DNA from: Caenispirillum bisanense
GTDB taxonomy: Bacteria; Pseudomonadota; Alphaproteobacteria; Rhodospirillales; Rhodospirillaceae
Direction of reading: 5' to 3'
Assembly: GCF_039523075.1 (NCBI RefSeq)
Contig: NZ_BAAAEP010000021.1
Coordinates: 12,490 to 76,489, forward strand
Length of the DNA stretch: 64,000 nucleotides
Part shown: positions 58,502 to 64,000 of the stretch, one piece after another
How positions within the stretch are numbered: position 1 is the stretch's first letter
How the letters are laid out: each line of letters starts with the position of its first letter
Position numbers and translations under genes: made by a program
Notes under the pieces: model-generated
The model's input: only the letters and a program-made list of their open reading frames with translations
Database searches by the model: none
Told to the model about the DNA's origin: nothing

Positions 58502-60337
58502 TCAGACGCCGGCGGCCGCCATGGCCTCCAGCGCCAGGGCCTTGGCGTCGGCTTCCAGGCCGATGCGGCGCAGCGCCGCCACGGCGCGGAACAGCGCCTC
58601 CGGGTGGACCACCGCCGGCCCCTCGTTGCCCAGGGCGATGAGCGCCAGCGCCACCGTCTCCCCGATGCGCCCCTGCGCCGCCGCCACGTCCAGCGCCCGC
58701 AGGATGGCGGCGTCGGGCACCGGGCGGGCGTCGACGGTGGCGTCGGTCAGCGGCACCAGCCAGTCGGCGGAGGCCACCGGCTCGCCCAGCGCCTGCAGCA
58801 GGCCGAGCACCAGGGTGTGGCGGCGGTCGATCTCCACCTTCTGTGTGCCGGGCGGCTGGGTGGCGCGCCAGGCGGTGAGCATTTCCGGGCTGAAGGGCGC
58901 GGCGGCGGGGGCATCGGCCACCCGCTCGTAAGGCCACAGGGCGCGCAGGGCGGCGGCGGCGGCCGGCGGCGCATCCTGGCGCAGGCGGGCTTCCTGCAGC
59001 CACGGCCGGGCGGCATCGGCGCGGCCGGCGGCGAACAGCGCGCGGGCGGCGATGGCGGTCAGTTCCGGCAGCGGCGGCAGGGCGGCCAGACCATCGGCAT
59101 AGAGCGCCGCGGTGGCCGGATAGAGCGGCGTGAAGCGCACGCCTTCCAGCGCTGCCGCCATCACCGCCGGATCGTTCTGGCGGACCTGCCGCTGGAACAG
59201 GCGGGCGCGTTCCCGCGGCGACTGCGCCTGGGTGCCGGCCGGGGCGGCGAGGTCGGCCTCGGAGAAGGCCTCGGCGGCATACAGCCGGGCCAGTTCGGGC
59301 GCCGTCAGGGCGCCCATGGCGGCGGCCCGCTCGGCCAGGGCGAGGCGGTCGGCGAGCGGGCCATGGCCGGCGACGGCGGCCAGCAGCCAGGGCTCGGCAT
59401 CGGCGCCGAGGGCATCGGCCGGCAGCTCCCGCCCGGCCGCCCGCACCATGGCGAGCAGCAGCGGGTTGGGCGCCGGCATGGACTTGAGCGCCGCCGGCTT
59501 GAGGCCGGACAGCTGATCCGCCGCCCAGTAGAAGGGGGCGTCGTCGTGGCCGGTCTCGCGCAGCATGGCGAGGGTCAGCTGCGCCGAATCGGGCTTGCGG
59601 TCGAGCAGGTCGCAGAAGGCGGCGACCTTCTGCCAGTAGGGACTGTCGAAGGCGGCGACGCCCTCCCGCGCCTGGGGGCAGACCTCGGCCGGCACCGCCT
59701 CGGCGGTGGCCTGGGCCAGCAGGGCGTCGACCAGGGCGCGGCGCAGCGCCTCCGGCCGGTCCTGGGCCGGCACCGTCTCGGCCAGACGGGCGGCGGCCGG
59801 GGCCTCGCCCATCACCCGCAGGTGCTCGACGCGCAGCGGCAGCAGCGCCGCCGCCTCCGGTCCCTGCGGATTGGCGGCGGTGGAGGCGAGCAGGCGATAG
59901 GCCAGTTCATGCGCCACCGGCGACGGGGCGCCGGGCGGCAGCTTGTCGACCAGCGTGACGGCCAGCTCCGCCGGCGTGCCCTGCCACAGGCGATAGGGCA
60001 GGCCGCCGGTGCGTTCCTCCAGCAGGCCGGTGGCGGCGGGGTCCAGCCGGTCGAGCGGCGCCACCGCCACGCCGCCGAGCCCGCCGGCCGGCGGAATGGC
60101 GGAGGGCGAGGACGGCGACTGCGGCTGCTGCTGCGGCGCCTGCGGCTGCAGCGGCGCCGGCTGGGCAGGCTGGGCAGGCTGCTGCTGCGGGGCGGCGTCC
60201 GGGGCCGGGAACAGGCGCACCGGCCCCTGCTGCGACTGCTGCGCCAGCGCCGGGGCGGCCGCCATCAGCAGCGCCAGGGCGGCGGGGCCGGTCGCCAGCC
60301 GACGGCGGCGGCCGGCGTCAGCGCTGGAAGCGGTCAT
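58502..60337 (-). CDS. Uncharacterised 611-residue secreted protein, Pro/Gln-rich N-terminus
   Basis: A signal peptide (LALLMAAAPALAQ, cleavage near residue 33) is followed by a P/Q-rich linker to about residue 85. The rest is an alanine-rich alpha-helical solenoid of ~500 residues without recognised catalytic motifs; two segments with one cysteine each (EVCPQA, AFCDLL) stand out near 220-245. Short helical repeats suggest a TPR-like scaffold. The family is unknown to me. The start overlaps a 46-residue gene upstream by 20 bp, and xerD lies 56 bp downstream, so all three may be one transcript. Periplasmic location is inferred from the signal. Confidence 0.7.
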   Translation of the reverse strand: MTASSADAGRRRRLATGPAALALLMAAAPALAQQSQQGPVRLFPAPDAAPQQQPAQPAQPAPLQPQAPQQQPQSPSSPSAIPPAGGLGGVAVAPLDRLDPAATGLLEERTGGLPYRLWQGTPAELAVTLVDKLPPGAPSPVAHELAYRLLASTAANPQGPEAAALLPLRVEHLRVMGEAPAAARLAETVPAQDRPEALRRALVDALLAQATAEAVPAEVCPQAREGVAAFDSPYWQKVAAFCDLLDRKPDSAQLTLAMLRETGHDDAPFYWAADQLSGLKPAALKSMPAPNPLLLAMVRAAGRELPADALGADAEPWLLAAVAGHGPLADRLALAERAAAMGALTAPELARLYAAEAFSEADLAAPAGTQAQSPRERARLFQRQVRQNDPAVMAAALEGVRFTPLYPATAALYADGLAALPPLPELTAIAARALFAAGRADAARPWLQEARLRQDAPPAAAAALRALWPYERVADAPAAAPFSPEMLTAWRATQPPGTQKVEIDRRHTLVLGLLQALGEPVASADWLVPLTDATVDARPVPDAAILRALDVAAAQGRIGETVALALIALGNEGPAVVHPEALFRAVAALRRIGLEADAKALALEAMAAAGV

Positions 60338-60458
60338 TGCTGATCACCTTCTCCACGGTCGCGGTCGGCGGCGGCATTTCCCAGGTGGCCAGGAAGCCGA
60401 CCCCGGCCACGATCACGGCCAGCACGAGCAGGATGAGAATGCGGGAGAGGGTGCGCAT
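60318..60458 (-). CDS. 46-residue membrane protein
   Basis: A very short gene reading MRTLSRILILLVLAVIVAGV, then GFLATWEMPPPTATVEKVIS and NDRFQR. One hydrophobic helix spans residues ~6-25, so it is probably a single-pass inner-membrane protein with a short external tail. It overlaps the start of the 611-residue secreted protein by 20 bp, indicating translational coupling. I recall similar short proteins in alphaproteobacteria with the PPPTATVEKV tail, but the function is not known. Confidence 0.7.
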   Translation of the reverse strand: MRTLSRILILLVLAVIVAGVGFLATWEMPPPTATVEKVISNDRFQR

Positions 60459-60635
60459 GTATGGGGACCGATCCTTGATCCGGTGGCGGCAGCGGCGTCC
60501 CGTGCCAGCCCCGTCGCCGATGCGACCGGACTCGGGACAGCCCGTGCGGGGTGTGGTATAGGAACCGATTATGGCAACAGGACGGCAGTGTAATCCCTTG
60601 ACGAATCGCGTGCAACGCACGGCGGGAGGCGCCCC

Positions 60636-61241
60636 GTGAGCGGCGTCTGGCTGACCCCGCCGCACGCCGAGGCGCCGCTGGCGCTGCATCGCACGGTGGT
60701 GCTGGTGGGCCTGATGGGGGCCGGCAAGAGCGTGGTCGGGCGGCGTCTGGCCGGTCGGCTGCATGTGCCCTTCGTCGATGCCGATACCGAGATCGAGAAG
60801 GCCGCCGGCCAGTCCATCGCCGACATCTTCGCCAACCTGGGCGAAGACGCCTTCCGCGCCGGCGAACGCAAGGTCATGGCCCGCCTGCTGGACGGCGAGC
60901 CCTGCGTGCTGGCCGCCGGCGGCGGCGCCTTCATGGCGGAGGACACCCGCCGCCGCATCCGCGCCCGCGGCATCAGCGTGTGGCTGCGCGCCGACCTCGA
61001 CCTGCTGGTGCGCCGCACCGCCGGCCGCGCCCACCGGCCGCTGCTCAACCAGGGCGACCCGCGGGAGAAGCTGCGCGCCCTGATCGACCTGCGCTACCCG
61101 GTCTATGCCGAGGCCGACATCACCATCGACGCCGGCGAGGAAAGCCCCGAGGTCACCACCGACCGGGTGCTCGCCGCCCTGCGCGACTTCATCGACCGCC
61201 GCGGCGCCGTGGCGCCCGAACCCGTGGAGACCGACCGGTGA
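60636..61241 (+). CDS. aroK: Shikimate kinase
   Basis: A 201-residue kinase, fifth step of the shikimate pathway. Walker A is GLMGAGKS (K31), the substrate-binding D(T/A)D is FVDADTEIEK, GGGAFM follows, and the lid has RPLLNQGDPREKLRALIDLR. GTG 60636 has GGGAGG 6 nt upstream. Its stop overlaps the aroB start, the common aroK-aroB arrangement. Confidence 0.94.
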   Translation: MSGVWLTPPHAEAPLALHRTVVLVGLMGAGKSVVGRRLAGRLHVPFVDADTEIEKAAGQSIADIFANLGEDAFRAGERKVMARLLDGEPCVLAAGGGAFMAEDTRRRIRARGISVWLRADLDLLVRRTAGRAHRPLLNQGDPREKLRALIDLRYPVYAEADITIDAGEESPEVTTDRVLAALRDFIDRRGAVAPEPVETDR

Positions 61242-62395
61242 GCCCTGCCCCTTCCGCCGCCGCTGCCCCCGCCGACGCGGGCACCGCCGAAACCCTGCGG
61301 GTGCCGCTGGGCGAGCGCAGCTACGACATCCTGGTGGGCGGCGGGCTGCTGGCCGAGGCAGGCCGCCTGATGGCGCCGGTGCTGCGGCAGAAGCGGGTGT
61401 TCATCGTCAGTGACGAGACGGTGGCCGGGCTGCACCTCGCCACCCTGACGGCGGCGCTGGACGCCGCCGGCATCCGCCACGACAGCCACATCCTGCCGGC
61501 CGGCGAGGCGACCAAGAGCTTCGCCCACCTGGAAGGGCTGCTCGACGCCATGCTGGCGGCCCGCTGCGAACGCGGCACCATGGTGGTGGCGCTCGGCGGC
61601 GGGGTGATCGGCGACATCACCGGCTTCGCCGCCTCCATCCTGCTGCGCGGGGTGGACTTCGTGCAGATCCCGACCACGCTGCTGTCGCAGGTGGACAGTT
61701 CGGTCGGCGGCAAGACCGGCATCAACACCCGCCACGGCAAGAACCTGGTCGGCACCTTCCACCAGCCGCGGCTGGTGATCATCGACACCGACACCCTCGG
61801 CACCCTGGCCCGGCGCGAGCTGCTGGCCGGCTATGCCGAAGTGGTGAAGTACGGCCTGATCGACGACGCCCCCTTCTTCGACTGGCTGGAGGAGCACGGC
61901 GCCGCCCTGGTGGTGGGCGACACCGCCCTGCGTCGCCGCGCCATCCTCACCAGCTGCACCGCCAAGGCGCGGGTGGTGGCGGCCGACGAGCGCGAAGGTG
62001 GCCTGCGCGCCCTGCTCAACCTGGGCCACACCTTCGGCCACGCGCTGGAGGCCGAATGCGGCTACGGCGATACCCTGCTGCACGGCGAGGCGGTGGCCAT
62101 CGGCATGCTGATGGCCTTCACCCTGTCGGCCCGCATGGGCCTGTGCCCGGTCGCGGACGTCGAGCGCCTGCGCGCCCACCTGCTGGCGGTCGGCCTGCCG
62201 GTGGTGCCGCCGCGGGTGGCCGGCGCCGCCCTGGATGCCGACGTGCTCATCGCCCACATGGCCAGCGACAAGAAGGTGGCCGAGGGCAAGGTGACCTTCG
62301 TGCTGGCGCGCGGCATCGGCCACTCTTTCCTGTGCCGCGACGTTGATCCGCGGCTGCTGCGCGAGGTGGTGGCGGAGTTCGTCGCCGCCTCCTGA
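61238..62395 (+). CDS. aroB: 3-dehydroquinate synthase
   Basis: A 385-residue NAD- and zinc-dependent enzyme converting DAHP to 3-dehydroquinate. Motifs are ALGGGVIGDITGFAAS, PTTLLSQVDSSVGGKTGIN, the zinc ligand in GYAEVVKYGLI, and NLGHTFGHALE and HGEAVAIGM. The start is GTG 61238, overlapping the aroK stop (GTGA), which gives the family N-terminus after a short Ala/Pro extension. Confidence 0.94.
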   Translation: MSPAPSAAAAPADAGTAETLRVPLGERSYDILVGGGLLAEAGRLMAPVLRQKRVFIVSDETVAGLHLATLTAALDAAGIRHDSHILPAGEATKSFAHLEGLLDAMLAARCERGTMVVALGGGVIGDITGFAASILLRGVDFVQIPTTLLSQVDSSVGGKTGINTRHGKNLVGTFHQPRLVIIDTDTLGTLARRELLAGYAEVVKYGLIDDAPFFDWLEEHGAALVVGDTALRRRAILTSCTAKARVVAADEREGGLRALLNLGHTFGHALEAECGYGDTLLHGEAVAIGMLMAFTLSARMGLCPVADVERLRAHLLAVGLPVVPPRVAGAALDADVLIAHMASDKKVAEGKVTFVLARGIGHSFLCRDVDPRLLREVVAEFVAAS

Positions 62396-62451
62396 CCGCG
62401 CCGGCCGCTGCCGCAGGCTGCTGACCTTTTGAACCCACGGATGGGATTGCC

Positions 62452-63765
62452 ATGACCACCGCCATGATCGTTTCGCTGGTTGCGATTCTGATCTGTCTTG
62501 TGCTGTCGGCCTTCTTCTCGGGCTCGGAAACGGCGCTGACCGCCGCCTCCCGCCCGCTGATGCACGAACTGGAGCGCAAGGGCGACGGCCGCGCCTCGGT
62601 CGCCAATGCCCTGCTGGCCAAGCGGGAGCGGCTGATCGCCACCATCCTGCTCGGCAACAACCTGGTCAACATCCTGGCCTCCGCCCTGGCCACCAGCGTG
62701 CTCATTACCCTGTTCGGCGAGGGCGGCGTGGCGGTGGCGACGCTGGTGATGACGGTGCTGATCCTCATCTTCAGCGAAATCCTGCCGAAGACCTATGCCC
62801 TCACCCACACCCACCGCCTGGCGCTGGGAGTGGCGCCGGTGATGCGCTGGCTGGTGATGATCCTCGGCCCGCTGACGGCGGTCATCCAGGGGGTGGTGTC
62901 GCTGGCCCTGCGCCTGGGCGGCGGCGGCGAGCGGCCGCACACCGCCACCATGGCCCTGGCCGAACTGCGCGGCGCCATCGACATGCACACCCAGGCGGCG
63001 GAGGAAGCGGCGGCCGGGCGGCGCACCATCGTCCACGAACGCGCCATGCTGCGCAGCGTGCTCGACCTCGCCGACGTGGAGGTGAGCGAGATCATGGTGC
63101 CGCGCGGCCGGCTGGTCACCATCGACGCCGACCAGCCGACGCCCGACATCGTGCGCCAGGTGCTCGCCAGCCCCTACACCCGCATTCCGCTGTGGCGCGG
63201 CAAGTCCGACAACATCGTCGGCATCCTGCACGCCAAGGCGCTGCTGCGGGCGGTGGAGGCACACAGCGGCGACATCGGCGACCTGGACGTGGTGACGGTG
63301 GCGTCGCAGCCGTGGTTCATCCCCGATTCGACCCGCCTGCTCGACCAGCTGCAGGCATTCCGCCAGCGGCGCGAGCATTTTGCCCTGGTGGTGGACGAAT
63401 ACGGCGTGCTGCTCGGCATCGTCACCCTGGAGGACATCCTGGAGGAGATCGTCGGCGACATCTCCGACGAGCACGACATCACCGTCTCCGGCGTGCGGCC
63501 GCAGCCGGACGGATCGTTCGTCATCGACGGCGGCGTCACCATCCGCGACCTCAACCGCCAGTTCGACTGGAACCTGCCGGACGAGGAAGCGGCCACCATC
63601 GCCGGTCTGGTGCTGCACGAAAGCCGCACCATCCCCGATCCCGGCCAGACCTTCCTGTTCCACGGCTTCCGGTTCGAGGTGCTGCGCCGCCAGCGCAATC
63701 AGCTGACGTCCATCCGCGTCTCGCCGCTGCCGGCGTCCGACACCGGCTTCGACGAATCGTCCTGA
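62452..63765 (+). CDS. CorC/HlyC-family membrane protein with DUF21 and CBS domains
   Basis: A 437-residue protein. The DUF21 (CNNM) region (about residues 1-170) has four membrane helices and the hallmark FFSGSETALTAASR and EILPKTYAL. A CBS pair (~200-330) includes IMVPRGRLVTIDA and DEYGVLLGIVTLEDILEEIV. A transporter-associated domain (~345-425) ends the protein. CNNM/CorC proteins are linked to magnesium or cobalt transport or efflux. It follows aroB by 56 bp. Confidence 0.9.
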   Translation: MTTAMIVSLVAILICLVLSAFFSGSETALTAASRPLMHELERKGDGRASVANALLAKRERLIATILLGNNLVNILASALATSVLITLFGEGGVAVATLVMTVLILIFSEILPKTYALTHTHRLALGVAPVMRWLVMILGPLTAVIQGVVSLALRLGGGGERPHTATMALAELRGAIDMHTQAAEEAAAGRRTIVHERAMLRSVLDLADVEVSEIMVPRGRLVTIDADQPTPDIVRQVLASPYTRIPLWRGKSDNIVGILHAKALLRAVEAHSGDIGDLDVVTVASQPWFIPDSTRLLDQLQAFRQRREHFALVVDEYGVLLGIVTLEDILEEIVGDISDEHDITVSGVRPQPDGSFVIDGGVTIRDLNRQFDWNLPDEEAATIAGLVLHESRTIPDPGQTFLFHGFRFEVLRRQRNQLTSIRVSPLPASDTGFDESS

Positions 63766-63775
63766 CGCAGGCGCC

Positions 63776-64000
63776 TTACTTGGGGCCGCAGACGCGGGTG
63801 GAGACGCACTTGCCGGCGTCGGGCCCGCTGTCGACGCATTGCACCACCCACGAGCAGCTCTCCCCTTCCGGCGCCGCGGTCTGACCGCGGCTGCTGCTGC
63901 TGCCGGATGCCGGCGGCGTGGCGGCGGGGGTGCGGCTGGCCGCCGGCGGAGGCGGCGGCGCCGGAGTCGACGCGGCGGGAGCGGGGGCGGCCGGGGTGCG
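63776..64000 (-). CDS. Proline/alanine-rich protein with a Cys-rich C-terminus, partial
   Basis: The minus strand holds at least 74 codons up to the window edge: an A/P/T-rich linker, SSSSRGQTAAPEGES, and a C-terminal cluster CSWVVQCVDSGPDAGKCVST followed by RVCGPK and stop. Four cysteines in the last 29 residues suggest two disulfides in an exported tail domain. I do not recognise the family, and the upstream part is outside the window. Confidence 0.5.
   Translation of the reverse strand, partial: RTPAAPAPAASTPAPPPPPAASRTPAATPPASGSSSSRGQTAAPEGESCSWVVQCVDSGPDAGKCVSTRVCGPK

Overview
The window looks like chromosomal DNA of a GC-rich alphaproteobacterium, most likely Rhodospirillales. Three things point there: the order rne (minus), then amiC, mrcA and a frameshifted prfB (plus); two SAM-II riboswitches, a class best known from Alphaproteobacteria; and alphaproteobacterial families such as DUF1127, a ChvG/ChvI-like two-component pair and the ligase-associated exonuclease. 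Placement is inferred from gene content, not from an rRNA gene. No rRNA, tRNA, CRISPR array, IS transposase or prophage was seen.

Layout. 1-1.1 kb: the start of an ATP-dependent DNA ligase gene and its partner exonuclease. 1.2-4.6 kb: an AhpD-like peroxidase, a glutamine-synthetase-like ligase and a class III aminotransferase, probably polyamine or amine metabolism. 4.7-8.0 kb: envelope proteins (peptidoglycan-binding lipoprotein, DsbA-type thioredoxin, M48 protease). 8.0-11.5 kb: a gamma-glutamyltransferase-like lipoprotein, a class I aminotransferase and a 3-hydroxyacyl-CoA-dehydrogenase-like gene in one operon. 11.5-12.3 kb: an unnamed two-gene module with an XRE-type regulator behind a promoter/operator palindrome. 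12.4-21 kb: RNase E, AmiC, PBP1A and RF2. 21-24.8 kb: hydrolases, a LOG-family protein and a Nudix protein, including a probable haloacetate dehalogenase.

24.9-28 kb is the first SAM-II locus: riboswitch, terminator, an unknown 91-residue protein, MetQ, and an acyl-CoA ligase. 28-33 kb: OpgC, a 90-bp repeat tract, AnmK, TyrS and VapBC. 32.9-40.6 kb: a large AsmA/YhdP-like protein divergent from GlnE, then Bcp and a DUF455 protein. 40.6-43.2 kb: cystathionine beta-synthase and a cystathionine gamma-synthase/lyase-type enzyme. 43.3-47.5 kb: universal stress protein, sensor kinase/response regulator and two glycine-zipper envelope proteins. 47.7-48.7 kb appears to be a deletion scar joining two convergent genes (a lipoprotein and a YeiH-type transporter). 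48.9-51 kb: a branched-chain aminotransferase, a small protein and OsmC.

51-54 kb is the second SAM-II locus, an SsuBCA-type ABC importer on the minus strand. 54.0-54.2 kb holds a MITE-like inverted-repeat element. The rest carries an HNH nuclease, GluQRS, DUF1127, a MocR regulator with phased operator repeats, XerD, two uncharacterised proteins, AroK-AroB and a CorC/HlyC-type membrane protein.

Sulfur metabolism recurs: two SAM-II loci control import functions, transsulfuration enzymes form an operon, and a YeiH-type putative sulfate exporter is present in damaged form. The most interesting items are the SAM-II locus with its unknown protein, the unnamed regulator pair at 11.5 kb, the reciprocal truncation at 47.9 kb and the inverted-repeat element at 54 kb.
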